This document shows positions 31,909 through 45,784 of a stretch of 54,463 nucleotides of DNA, piece by piece (positions within the stretch are counted from its first letter, which is position 1; the number at the start of each line of letters is the position of its first letter). Both the position numbers and the translations under genes were made by a program. Origin of the DNA: Acholeplasmataceae bacterium UBA2284 (GTDB taxonomy: Bacteria; Bacillota_I; Bacilli_A; Acholeplasmatales; Acholeplasmataceae); NCBI GenBank assembly GCA_002345705.1, contig DDWO01000012.1, forward strand, positions 36,385 to 90,847, written 5' to 3'. A model generated the notes under the pieces. That model did no database searches and was not told the DNA's origin. It worked only from the letters and a program-made list of their open reading frames with translations.

Positions 31909-34900
31909 ATGGGATATCGAAGCGTCAAATACGGCAAAAAAGCAGAACGCAGAAACTACTCAAGAATGCGTTATGACATTGATTTGCCGGACTTAATCGA
32001 GATTCAAACGAAGTCTTTCAAATGGTTTGTCGATGAAGGAATCAGAGAATTATTGACTGATATATCACCGATTGAAGGGCATAATGGCGATTTAAAGTTG
32101 TATTTTGAGGAACATTTTTTATCAGAACCAAAATATGATGAACAAGAATCGAAATTAAGAGATGTAAATTACGCTAAACAACTCTCTGCTCGTGTAAAAC
32201 TTGAAAATGCTGTCACAGGCGAAGTACGTGAAAATGTCGTACTAATGTGTGAAATACCATTCATGACTCCGTCAGGAACTTTTGTCATTAATGGAGCTGA
32301 ACGTGTTGTTGTTTCACAGATTATTCGTTCTGCTGGTGCATATTTTACAAGTGAACTTGACAAGAAGTTAAACCAAGTTAAATATATGGCTCAAGTCATT
32401 CCAACACGTGGTGCTTGGATTGAATATGAATTAGGGTCAAAAAATATCATGTATGCAAAGCTAGACCGCTCAAAGAAAGTCCCAATGACTACAATGATGC
32501 GTGCACTAGGTTTGTCTAAGAAAAAGGATATCTTAGAAGTATTCGGTAAATCCGCTTATTTAGAAGCTACCTTTGAAAAGGATGAAACAAAAAATGCCGA
32601 CGAAGCTATCGTCGATCTTTACTCTAAGCTAAGACAGGGTGAAAAAGTTCCTGCGGATGCTGCTAGAGAATTTATTAGAATGCGTTTGTTTGAACGTAGA
32701 AGATATGATCTTGCTAGTGTTGGACGCTATAAGTTCAATAAAAAGCTTGATGTTCTTTCTCGTATTTTAGGTCAATATACAGCTACTGACATTGTCAATC
32801 CAGAAACTGGAGAAGTTGTTATTCCTGAAAAAACAAAGATCACTAAGGAAATTATTAGTTTACTTAGAGAAAACCGTCATTTACTTAGAAAAGAAATTAT
32901 TTCTAAGGAAGATTCATTGCAGAATGAAACTCCTGATGAAATTTTAGCAGTTAGACTACCTGATGGTGGCGAAACACTTTATACGAAAGAAAATATTTTA
33001 AATCTAAGAACTGGTGAAGTTTTAGTCACTAAAAATACTGAGATTACTGAAGAAGTACTTGCTATTTTAAGACGTAACCGCCAATCTCTAGATGAAAAAG
33101 TTATTAAATACTTCTTTGGTGTTGATATTTACCAAAAGGAAAGAGAACGTGAAGGTGTTATTGTTGAAATGATCGAAGTTACGGTCAAGGACAAAGAAAC
33201 TGAACGTATTTTCCCTGTTAAGGTCATCGGTAACGACCAAAGAGAAGACAAAGAATACATTACACTTTCTGATATCGTAGCATCTATGAGCTATTACTTA
33301 AATTTATACGATGATTTAGGAAGCACTGATGATATTGACCATTTAGGAAATCGTCGCTTAAGATTAATCGGCGAATTATTAAAAAATCAATTCAGAATTG
33401 GTTTAGCAAGAGCAGAAAAGAACATCAAGGACAAAATGTCTACGACTACATTTGCTGATGCAACACCATCTAATATTATTAACATGACTCCACTTGCTGG
33501 AGCAATTAAAACATTCTTTGGAAGCTCACAGCTTTCACAGTTCATGGATCAAATCAATCCACTTGCAGAGCTTACTCAAAAAAGAAGAGTTTCAGCACTT
33601 GGTACTGGTGGTTTAGCTAGAGATAGAGCGGGCGTTGAAGTCCGTGACGTTCATAACTCCCACTATGGTAGAATTTGTCCAATTGAAACACCTGAAGGAC
33701 CATCAATTGGTTTGATTTCTTCACTTGCTACTTATGGTAAAGTTGATAAATACGGTTTTATTCAAACACCTTATTTAATGGTCAAAACAGTTAACGGTAA
33801 AAAGGTTGTTACACCAGAATTTAAATATTTAACAGCTGATGAAGAATATGATGAAGTTATCGCGTCAGCAGCAACTTCATTATCAGAAGATGGAACAATT
33901 ACAATTGATCGTGTAATTGGTCGTTATCGTGGTGAAACATCAATGTTCGAACCAGAAGAAATTACCTTTATGGACGTTTCTCCTAAGCAGATCGTTTCAG
34001 TTGCGACATCAACAATTCCATTCCTTGAGCATGACGATGCTTCCCGTGCCTTAATGGGTGCGAACATGCAGCGTCAAGCAGTGCCTTTATTAAAGCCTGA
34101 ATCACCAATTGTTGGTACAGGTATTGAATATCGTGCAGCGAAGGACTCTGGTTCTGTTATCGTATCTTCAGTTTCAGGATATGTTACCTATGCCGATTCA
34201 ACAAAGGTTGTTGTCACTCCAGAGCCTGATACAAAGATTATGGTTGGCAATAACGTTTTATATGATCCATCTAAACCCTACACCTATGAAATGGCTAAGA
34301 CATTAAAAGACTATGGAATGGGCGATTCAGTTACATTCAATTTAATCCGTTTCTTCAGATCAAACCAGGATACTTGTATCTTACAACGTCCAATTGTTTC
34401 AGCTGGTGAATACGTTGATAAAGGGGATATCCTAGCGGATGGTCCATCTACCGATAAGGGCGAGCTTGCCTTAGGTAGAAACGTAACGGTTGCGTTTATG
34501 ACATGGGAAGGCTACAACTATGAGGATGCCATCATCATGAGTGAAGATCTAGTTAAAGAAGACGTTTATACATCGATTCATATCGATGAATACGAAATCG
34601 AAACTAGAGAATTAAAAACAGGTTCAGGACGTGAAGAAATCACACGTGAAGTTCCAAATGCCGGTCTTGATGCTTTAAAGAACCTAGATGAGAGAGGAAT
34701 CATCATCCCAGGATCTGAAGTTAGAGAAGGAGATATCCTAGTTGGTAAGATTACACCAAAGGGTGTATTTGAACCAAGTCCATCAGAAAAACTAATTCAC
34801 GCCGTTATCGGTGAAAAATCAAGAGAATATAGAGATTCATCACTTCGTGTACCACATGGTGGCGGTGGTGTTGTTCAAAGTATTCAATACTTCTCTAAGA

Positions 34901-35732
34901 AGAATGGTGATGCTCTACCAAGTGGAGTGAACGAATCGATTAGAGTTTATGTTGCTAAAAAGAGAAAAATCTCTGAAGGGGATAAAATGGCTGGACGTCA
35001 CGGTAATAAGGGCGTTATCTCCAAGATCCTTCCAAGAGAAGATATGCCATACATGGAAGACGGAACTCCAGTTGACATCATGTTAAACCCACTAGGGGTA
35101 CCATCTCGTATGAATATCGGTCAGATCCTAGAAATTCATTTAGGTATGGCTGCAAGATATTTAGGTGTTAAAATAGCAACTCCAGTATTTGACGGGGTTG
35201 ATGATGATGATTTAGAAAAGATTATGGCTGAAGCTGGCGTTGAGCCAGATGGAAAGACAGTTCTTTATGACGGACGTACAGGACTACCTTACGAAAATAG
35301 AATTTCAGTAGGGGTTATGTATATGATCAAGCTTTCACACATGGTCGACGATAAGCTACATGCTAGATCAGTTGGACCATACACACTTGTAACTCAACAG
35401 CCAATGGGTGGTAAAGCTCAAAATGGTGGACAGAGATTCGGGGAAATGGAAGTTTGGGCATTATATGCTTACGGTGCTGCACATACTCTACAAGAAATGC
35501 TTACTGTTAAGTCAGATGACATGCTTGGAAGAAACAAGGTCTATAGTGCAATTACGCATGACAAACCAGTTCCACAGGCATCCATTCCAGAATCATTTAG
35601 AGTATTAACTAGAGAATTACAAGCACTTGGCTTATATGTCGAATTAATTGATGCATCCTCTGGTGAAAACGAAGCAGGAAAATCACTTGTCGATAATAAC
35701 CCAAGCAAGTTTAGAGGAGGAGGGTTTCGCTA

Positions 35733-35733
<1 letters not shown>
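31909..35733 (+). CDS. rpoB: DNA-directed RNA polymerase subunit beta
   Basis: A 1274-residue beta subunit with conserved blocks such as GSSQLSQFMDQINPLAEL, MCEIPFMTPSGTFVINGAER and EGDKMAGRHGNKGVISKILP. The start is ATG at 31909, eight bases after AGGAG. It is about 80 residues longer than Bacillus RpoB, mainly because an element in the beta lobe is present twice (TGEVVIPEKTKIT and TGEVLVTKNTEIT, bases about 32800-33110). The rifampicin-pocket residue equivalent to E. coli H526 is Gln (codon 33577-33579). Its stop overlaps the rpoC start by one base. Confidence 0.98.
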
Positions 35734-39929
<4,196 letters not shown>

Positions 39930-39934
39930 TAACG

Positions 39935-39967
39935 AGAAGGCATAGCGATATGCCTTCTTATTTTTTA
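39935..39967 (+). terminator. Terminator after rpoC
   Basis: AGAAGGCATA pairs with TATGCCTTCT, followed by TATTTTTT. Confidence 0.88.
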
Positions 39968-40029
39968 TAATCAATCCTATAGATAAGATGATGTATAATA
40001 TAGATACAAATGATATGAGAGGTTATTAT

Positions 40030-40932
40030 ATGAGTAAAGTTGTCGTTATTGGTGGAACCAATATAGATATATTTGCATACCCCCATCAAAGGATTGTGAT
40101 GAAGGATTCTAATCCCGGCTATATTTCGACGTCTCTTGGTGGTGTTGGAAGAAATATTAGTGAAAATTTATCTAGACTTGGCTTGGATGTAACACTCATT
40201 ACGGTTTTAGGCAGGGATGAAGCTGCGAACTGGGTTAAGGCTGAATCTAAAAAGATTGGATTGAAGTTATCGATTATTGAAGTCGATCAAACACCATCCT
40301 ATATCGCGATTTTTGATGAGTTTCACGAGGATTTAGTGAGTGTAGCAGCCATGGATCAGCTAGCCTCACTCGATGCAGATGAAATATTAAAGAGAAAAAA
40401 GATTATTAATGATGCAGAAATTATCGTCATGGATACCAATCTTTCATTTGAAACCATGGATGTTATTTTTGATCAGTTTAAGCAAAAGATTTTTGTCGAT
40501 GCTATCTCTAGTCAAAAGGCCATTAAAATTAAACCCTATTTATCAAAGATATTCGGCTTAAAATTAAACATTATTGAAGCAGAGCTATTAACAGGAATCA
40601 CCTATGAAAACATGGAAGACTTAAATAAAATGGGTGATATGCTTTTAGAAAGAGGCGTTAAAGAAGTATTTATAACCCTAGGTGATAAGGGTGCATATTA
40701 TACCAATTTAAGAGAAGCTATTTTTAGAAATGCTATCCCTGTAAAAATCAAGAATTCAACTGGAGCAGGAGATGCATTTTTCGCAGGAGCAATCTATGCG
40801 AAATTGCTTGATAAAAACCCACTATCCTACGCAATGGCAAATGCAGTTTTAAATTTATCTGATGAAAAATCAGTTTGCGCAAGTTTGACTAAGGAAATAC
40901 TTGAAGAAACAGTAAAGGAGCTAAGTCTATGA
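40030..40932 (+). CDS. psuK: PfkB-family kinase, probable pseudouridine kinase
   Basis: A 300-residue ribokinase-fold protein: VVIGGTNIDIFAYP at the N-terminus, SLGGVGRNISENLSRLG, and the catalytic NSTGAGDAFFAGAIYAK. Specificity is inferred from its partner, the pseudouridine-5'-phosphate glycosidase gene, which overlaps its stop by 4 nt. It would phosphorylate pseudouridine before cleavage. The start is ATG at 40030 after GAGAGG; ATG at 39988 lies within the likely -10 box TATAAT at 39994-39999. Confidence 0.88.
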   Translation: MSKVVVIGGTNIDIFAYPHQRIVMKDSNPGYISTSLGGVGRNISENLSRLGLDVTLITVLGRDEAANWVKAESKKIGLKLSIIEVDQTPSYIAIFDEFHEDLVSVAAMDQLASLDADEILKRKKIINDAEIIVMDTNLSFETMDVIFDQFKQKIFVDAISSQKAIKIKPYLSKIFGLKLNIIEAELLTGITYENMEDLNKMGDMLLERGVKEVFITLGDKGAYYTNLREAIFRNAIPVKIKNSTGAGDAFFAGAIYAKLLDKNPLSYAMANAVLNLSDEKSVCASLTKEILEETVKELSL

Positions 40933-41846
40933 GAGAATATATAAATATAAGTCAAGAGGTAAAAGAAGCATTAAAAAATAATAAAGCAGTTGTTGCATTA
41001 GAGTCAACAATTATTAGTCATGGTATGCCATACCCTGAAAATGTTAAAATGGCACTCAATGTCGAAAAAATTATTAGAGCTGAAGGTGCAGTTCCTGCAA
41101 CCATCGCGATTCTAGATGGAGTTATTAAAATCGGATTATCTCCTGATGAAATTGAAATTCTAGCTAAAGCTAAAAATGTTTATAAGGTTGGCAAAAGAGA
41201 TTTCGCTTATGTCGTATCTAAAAAATTGATGGGTGCGACTACAGTTTCTGGTACGTCACTTGCTGCAGCAATGGCAGGAATTAAGGTGTTTGCTACAGGC
41301 GGTATCGGAGGTGTGCACCGTGGTGCTACTGAAACGTTCGATATATCTAGAGACCTAGAAGAATTATCTGAGGTAGATATTTGTGTTATTTGTGCTGGAG
41401 CTAAATCCATTTTAGATTTAGGACTTACCCTGGAATACCTAGAAACCAAAGGTGTTGAAGTTATCGGCTATCAGACCAAGGAACTACCAGCATTTTATTC
41501 TAGAGAATCAGGATTTAACGTCAATTATCAATTAGACACTCCAAAGGAAATCGCATCACTATTAAAGGCGAAATGGGAATTAGGACTCCATGGTGGAGTA
41601 GTAGTTGCTAATCCTATTCCTAAAGAATTCAGTATGGATGCTAAAATCATTAATGATGCAATTGATCAAGCATTAGTTGAGGCTAAATCATCAGGGATTA
41701 AAGGTAACGAAGTCACTCCATTTTTATTATCAAAAATTAAGCATATTACAGAAGGATCTAGTTTAGAATCCAATATAGAGCTTGTTTATAATAATGCGAA
41801 GCTAGCAGCTCAAATTGCATTTGAATACGCGAACAAGAACGATTAA
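40929..41846 (+). CDS. psuG: Pseudouridine-5'-phosphate glycosidase
   Basis: A 305-residue protein. VVALESTIISHGMPYPENV, FATGGIGGVHRGA and LHGGVVVANPIPKEF are PsuG signatures. It splits pseudouridine-5'-phosphate into uracil and ribose-5-phosphate, salvaging modified nucleosides from RNA turnover. It overlaps psuK by 4 nt (ATGA). Uracil from this route would feed the same pool controlled by PyrR elsewhere in the window. Confidence 0.95.
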   Translation: MREYINISQEVKEALKNNKAVVALESTIISHGMPYPENVKMALNVEKIIRAEGAVPATIAILDGVIKIGLSPDEIEILAKAKNVYKVGKRDFAYVVSKKLMGATTVSGTSLAAAMAGIKVFATGGIGGVHRGATETFDISRDLEELSEVDICVICAGAKSILDLGLTLEYLETKGVEVIGYQTKELPAFYSRESGFNVNYQLDTPKEIASLLKAKWELGLHGGVVVANPIPKEFSMDAKIINDAIDQALVEAKSSGIKGNEVTPFLLSKIKHITEGSSLESNIELVYNNAKLAAQIAFEYANKND

Positions 41847-41880
41847 CTACCGTTTATCGAAGATATATACGTTTAAAGCC

Positions 41881-41908
41881 TTGACATATCAAATATCTTT
41901 GTTATAAT
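41881..41908 (+). promoter_or_regulatory. Promoter of the unassigned structured RNA
   Basis: Perfect TTGACA (41881-41886), a 16-base spacer and TATAAT (41903-41908) with TGT extension: the strongest-looking promoter in the window, yet no ORF starts near it. Confidence 0.85.
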
Positions 41909-41914
41909 CTTAAT

Positions 41915-42120
41915 GCTTGCATAATTCAAGTAGAACTTCGAAAGGTTTACATTTTCATCTTTTTAATGTAAAGCGTTTAAAAAAAACATATGAAATTAGT
42001 TGAATCAAATCACGAAATAGCTCAAATAACAATTTCTAGACTACAGTTTTCATTTTTAGTGAATTGTAGTTCATTTCGAGAATAAGCTATAAACAAAGGA
42101 TATTTATATCCTTTTTTTTG
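41915..42120 (+). ncRNA. Structured RNA of unknown class between psuG and the AOS gene
   Basis: A ~205-nt transcript is bounded by a strong promoter and an intrinsic terminator. Its ends pair: GCTT/AAGC (41915-41918/42084-42087), ATTC/GAAT (41924-41927/42080-42083) and TCGAAA/TTTCGA (41938-41943/42074-42079). Inside are hairpins TTTACATT/AATGTAAA (41946-41972), GAAATT with TTGA / TCAA with AATTTC (41992-42036) and CTACAGTTT/GAATTGTAG (42041-42069). The terminator is AAAGGAT/ATCCTTT plus eight T (42095-42119). No long ORF fits. It does not match tmRNA, RNase P or SRP RNA by size or motifs. It may be a free sRNA or a cis-acting leader of the next gene. Confidence 0.7.
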
Positions 42121-42173
42121 ATGGATTCACACAAAATCACACAATCAAATGATGTAAAAAATGAAAAATGTAA

Positions 42174-42179
42174 TATAAT
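42174..42179 (+). promoter_or_regulatory. Possible -10 box of the AOS gene
   Basis: TATAAT with no convincing -35; it would allow transcription of the AOS gene independent of the upstream RNA. Confidence 0.4.
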
Positions 42180-42213
42180 AGATTTAAGTGGTTTTTGAAA
42201 AGAGGAATTTATA

Positions 42214-43401
42214 ATGGATTTATTTAAAAAATGTTATCAATATGACACCGCTAAAAAGGCGCGTGAAGGTGGATACTATCCATATTTTCACGAGTTAACA
42301 AGTAAACAAGATACTGTCGTTCATATGGAAGGCAAAGAGATGATTATGATTGGGTCTAATAATTACTTAGGACTAACATCTCATCCCGAGGTTATTCAAG
42401 CAGCTGTCGATGCCACGCTTAAATATGGAACAGGTGTATCTGGATCAAGATTTTTAAATGGTACACTAAATTTGCATAAACAATTGGAGCATGAACTTGC
42501 TACCTTTTTAAACAAAGAAGACTGTACAATTTTTTCAACAGGATTCCAAAGTAATTTAGGAATTATATCTGCAATTGCTGGTCGTAATGACTTGATTTTT
42601 TCTGATAAAGAAAATCATGCAAGCATTTATGATGGTACACGTTTAAGTTACGCTGAAACTATTCGTTACGAGCACGGTGATATGGATGATCTAGAAGCCA
42701 AGCTTGCCAAAGCTCCTGAAGCTAAGGGTAAACTCATCATCACTGATGGTGTTTTCTCAATGAGCGGAGATATTGCTAAGCTTCCAGAAATCGTAGCATT
42801 AGCTAAAAAATATGGTGCAAGAGTCATGGTTGACGATGCACACGGCTTTGGAGTCATGGGGCCCACAGGTCGCGGAACTGCAGAGCATTTCGGATTAGAA
42901 AAAGAAGTAGATATTATCATGGGCACATTCTCAAAGTCTTTAGCAAGTCTTGGAGGCTATGTTGCTGCTGAAAGTGATGTTGTCGATTATATTCGCCACA
43001 ACTCACGTCCATATATCTTTTCTGCAGCTATTCCACCAGCAAACACTGCTGCAGCACTAGCTGCACTACACGTGCTTCAAAGAGAACCAGAAAGAGTAAA
43101 AGCTCTTCATGATATATCTGAATATATGAGACAAGGATTAAAGGCTAAGGGATTAAAGATTAGAGATTCAAAAACTCCAATCATTCCAATATTTACTTAT
43201 ATGCCTTTAAGAACAATGTTTGCATGTAATCAATTGTTCGAAGAAGGCGTTTATGTTAATCCAGTGTTGCCACCAGCAACACCAATTGGCGAATGCTTAA
43301 TTCGTACAAGCTATACAGCAACACACACTAAAGAACAGATGGATATTGCTATTGAAAAAATTGCGACAATCCTAAAGAACTTAGAAGGTTTTGAGGAATA
43401 A
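42214..43401 (+). CDS. Alpha-oxoamine synthase, serine palmitoyltransferase-like
   Basis: A 395-residue PLP enzyme of the alpha-oxoamine synthase family. IGSNNYLGLTSHPEV, GSRFLNGTLNLHKQLE, VMVDDAHGFGVMG and the PLP-lysine motif MGTFSKSLASLGGY are all present. The N-terminal YYPYFHELTSKQDT resembles bacterial serine palmitoyltransferases more than Kbl (threonine pathway) or BioF. The product would be 3-ketosphinganine. AGAGGAA precedes the ATG. The next gene, an SDR, could carry out the following reduction. Kbl-type 2-amino-3-ketobutyrate ligase remains the main alternative. Confidence 0.8.
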   Translation: MDLFKKCYQYDTAKKAREGGYYPYFHELTSKQDTVVHMEGKEMIMIGSNNYLGLTSHPEVIQAAVDATLKYGTGVSGSRFLNGTLNLHKQLEHELATFLNKEDCTIFSTGFQSNLGIISAIAGRNDLIFSDKENHASIYDGTRLSYAETIRYEHGDMDDLEAKLAKAPEAKGKLIITDGVFSMSGDIAKLPEIVALAKKYGARVMVDDAHGFGVMGPTGRGTAEHFGLEKEVDIIMGTFSKSLASLGGYVAAESDVVDYIRHNSRPYIFSAAIPPANTAAALAALHVLQREPERVKALHDISEYMRQGLKAKGLKIRDSKTPIIPIFTYMPLRTMFACNQLFEEGVYVNPVLPPATPIGECLIRTSYTATHTKEQMDIAIEKIATILKNLEGFEE

Positions 43402-43403
43402 AA

Positions 43404-44204
43404 ATGAAGGTAATCGTAGTAACTGGGGCATCGTCTGGTATAGGACTTGCTATGACTCAATATTTTTGCCAAAAGGGTCATCATGTTTATGGCATTTCTC
43501 GTACAAAAATGTATGAAAAAAATGTTAGAAGTATACAGGCTGATGTAACAGATTATAAACAACTGAAACAAGCATACGAAGATATTTATGAAGTCGAAGG
43601 AAAAATTGACGTTTTAATAAATAATGCAGGTATGGGTATTTCAGGAAGTGTTGAAGACACATCCTATGAGGATGCAGCTTATTTAATGAATGTCAATTTC
43701 ATGGGCGTTTTTAACTCTACAAAAGCAATGATTCCATTACTTAGAAAAAGTGGTGGTGGTAAAATTTTAAATATGAGTTCTGTAGCAGCCAGACTTGGAA
43801 TTCCATTTCAAGCTTTTTACTCAAGCTCAAAGGCAGCAATCAATGCTTTTTCAGAGGCTTTAAATATTGAACTTCATCCATTTAAAATTCAAGTATGTTC
43901 TATCATGCCTGGAGATATTAAAACAGGCTTCACCAAAAATAGAAAAAAGAATGAAGTCGACAGTGTTTTCTATAAGAAACGCGTTGATAAATCAGTTTCT
44001 GTTATGGAAGAAGATGAAAGAAATGGCATGGATCCTGAATATGCAGCGAAGGTCGTTTTAAAGCTCATTGAAAGAAAAAGAATTCCACTTTATAAAACAA
44101 TTGGATTTAAATATAAAATATTTGTACTACTTCATAAATTTTTACCAGCTAAACTCGCTAATAACGTCGTAGGCATGATCTACGGGTTTAAAAAGGAAAA
44201 ATAA
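43404..44204 (+). CDS. SDR-family reductase, candidate 3-ketosphinganine reductase
   Basis: A 266-residue classical short-chain dehydrogenase. The cofactor motif is TGASSGIG; NNAG is in VLINNAGMGISG; the catalytic Ser is in NMSSVAARLG and Tyr/Lys in FYSSSK. The C-terminus is basic and hydrophobic (FKYKIFVLLHKFLPAKL), suggesting membrane association, as in lipid-acting SDRs. It starts 2 bases after the AOS gene with GAGGAA upstream. Its pairing with a serine-palmitoyltransferase-like enzyme suggests reduction of 3-ketosphinganine; other ketoacyl or sterol-like substrates cannot be excluded. Confidence 0.85.
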   Translation: MKVIVVTGASSGIGLAMTQYFCQKGHHVYGISRTKMYEKNVRSIQADVTDYKQLKQAYEDIYEVEGKIDVLINNAGMGISGSVEDTSYEDAAYLMNVNFMGVFNSTKAMIPLLRKSGGGKILNMSSVAARLGIPFQAFYSSSKAAINAFSEALNIELHPFKIQVCSIMPGDIKTGFTKNRKKNEVDSVFYKKRVDKSVSVMEEDERNGMDPEYAAKVVLKLIERKRIPLYKTIGFKYKIFVLLHKFLPAKLANNVVGMIYGFKKEK

Positions 44205-44208
44205 AACA

Positions 44209-44838
44209 ATGAATGAACATCATCATGTAATGCTAAAGGCAATAATGGCCGGTCTTTTTATTGGGATCGCTGGTTTGATTTTTCTTTCTGTAGAAAATAA
44301 AATCATTGGTTCAATTTTATTTAGCTTTGGTCTATTAATGGTCGTATCCAAGGGCTATTATCTATATACCGGCAAGGTAGGATACCTACTCCCATTTGAA
44401 AAAGGTTATTTACTGGTTTTAGGTAAAACTCTTTTGGGTAACTTCATTGGTATTACCTCAATAGGATTGCTATTTAGATTTTCAGGAATGACTTCAGTTA
44501 TCACTCAGGCAAATCAATTATTGAATCTAAAAACTTCAAATCTTTGGTATGAAACACTTGTTTTATCCATATTATGTGGAATGATGATGTACATCGGTGT
44601 TCAAAGCTACAAGGTGATGAAGCATGATTTTCTAAAGATTCTCATCGTTATATTTGCAGTTGTTATCTTTATCTTAGCTAGATTCGAGCATAGTGTAGCA
44701 AACATGCTATATATTGCTTTAGGTAACACTTGGTCCTGGAAGGTATTACTTTATGTAATGATATGGGTCATAGGTAACGGAATCGGAAGTATTTTACTCA
44801 ACTTAGCAGAAGTCAAGTTAACTAAGGAAATAAATTAA
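44209..44838 (+). CDS. Formate/nitrite transporter (FNT) family channel
   Basis: A 209-residue membrane protein with about six helices. ARFEHSVANMLYIALGNTW contains the FNT-conserved EHSVANM with the channel histidine, and VMIWVIGNGIGSILLNL is the final helix. It is shorter than FocA-type proteins (about 280 residues). FNT proteins conduct small monocarboxylates, nitrite or hydrosulfide. It starts 4 bases after the SDR gene, so it is the third gene of the operon; its link to the two lipid-like enzymes is unclear. A bidirectional terminator follows. Confidence 0.85.
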   Translation: MNEHHHVMLKAIMAGLFIGIAGLIFLSVENKIIGSILFSFGLLMVVSKGYYLYTGKVGYLLPFEKGYLLVLGKTLLGNFIGITSIGLLFRFSGMTSVITQANQLLNLKTSNLWYETLVLSILCGMMMYIGVQSYKVMKHDFLKILIVIFAVVIFILARFEHSVANMLYIALGNTWSWKVLLYVMIWVIGNGIGSILLNLAEVKLTKEIN

Positions 44839-44842
44839 AAAT

Positions 44843-44873
44843 AAGGCTGGTCAGTTGACCAGCCTTTTCTTTA
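44843..44873. terminator. Bidirectional terminator between FNT and NERD genes
   Basis: AAGGCTGGTC pairs with GACCAGCCTT, flanked by A-rich and T-rich tracts. Confidence 0.88.
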
Positions 44874-44884
44874 CACTTTGTTTT

Positions 44885-45784
44885 TTATTGCTTTTTATAT
44901 CCCCTATAAAAAGGAGATTTTGTATTTTTAAATAAGTCTTTTTTAGCATCCTTCACAGTTTTATAAAGTAACGCTTCGCTAGGATCCTCTACCGTATCCT
45001 TAACTTGATCTTTCTTTTGTTTTATGTTTTTCGAATCACTAGTGATGATAGATAAATTTAACTTTTTTTCATAATCAACTACAACTGGTTTATGTTCCTT
45101 ATAAATTACATCAGCTATTTCTCTCATTTGGTTGTGACCTATTTTAGATGTTTGATTTTTTTTGATGTACTCATTCATTTTTTTAATTAATTCAGTATAA
45201 TGAATAAACTGTTTTTTTACAGAAGCCTTTGCAAATCGAGATTTTAACCGAGTCTCATCACTGCCAATAACTGCAATCTGATAAATCGGTACATCCTTAA
45301 CAAGCCTGTTATCTCTTAAAAAACGCTCTAGGAATTTTATGTTTCTATCTGTCTTAACAATTTGACTTGAAATACTTTCCTTAATCGTTTGATCTTTGTA
45401 TGGATAAGCTCGTGTAATTTCTTTCTTGAAATTAATCGTTACATCTCCAAAAAATGGTTTTGTTTCAATCATTAATATAAACTCTGAAGCAATCACAATA
45501 AAATCAAATTCTATATCTAAACCGCGATGCTCCAGTCTAATATCGTGAAGACACACTAAAGGTAGTCTCGATTTTTTGATTTCATTGTATACATTTTTCT
45601 CACTAAAAAAACTGTTTTTGATAATCAATAATTCTTTTTCGATTTTTGCTCTTGAATCCTTAGATGCGTAATCCATCAAGGATAACAACTCATTCGAATG
45701 CACACTTTGCTCAAAATTAAAATCTTTAACGAATTCAGGTTCTTTAATATTAGTATATCCAAAGTCCTTACTATTTAGTTCCAT
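44885..45784 (-). CDS. NERD (nuclease-related) domain protein
   Basis: A 299-residue protein. The NERD core is LHDIRLEHRGLDIEFDFIVI followed by LMIETKPFFGDVT, which supplies the D...ExK set of a PD-(D/E)XK fold. The C-terminal third is lysine-rich with no helicase or kinase domain. The start is ATG at 45784, eight bases after GGGGGA; the longer reading from 45799 would begin inside that site. It stands alone on the minus strand between the FNT gene and the rpsL promoter. Function unknown; NERD proteins are thought to act on nucleic acids. Confidence 0.8.
   Translation of the reverse strand: MELNSKDFGYTNIKEPEFVKDFNFEQSVHSNELLSLMDYASKDSRAKIEKELLIIKNSFFSEKNVYNEIKKSRLPLVCLHDIRLEHRGLDIEFDFIVIASEFILMIETKPFFGDVTINFKKEITRAYPYKDQTIKESISSQIVKTDRNIKFLERFLRDNRLVKDVPIYQIAVIGSDETRLKSRFAKASVKKQFIHYTELIKKMNEYIKKNQTSKIGHNQMREIADVIYKEHKPVVVDYEKKLNLSIITSDSKNIKQKKDQVKDTVEDPSEALLYKTVKDAKKDLFKNTKSPFYRGYKKQ

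Noticed and set aside
39988..40029. Longer N-terminus for psuK from ATG 39988
   Set aside because: The extra codons span a TATAAT box, and GAGAGG is positioned for ATG 40030.
41915..42120. Assignment of the structured RNA to 6S RNA
   Set aside because: Size fits, but the fold is a multi-hairpin junction rather than a rod with a central bubble, and no 6S motif was recognised. Left as unassigned.
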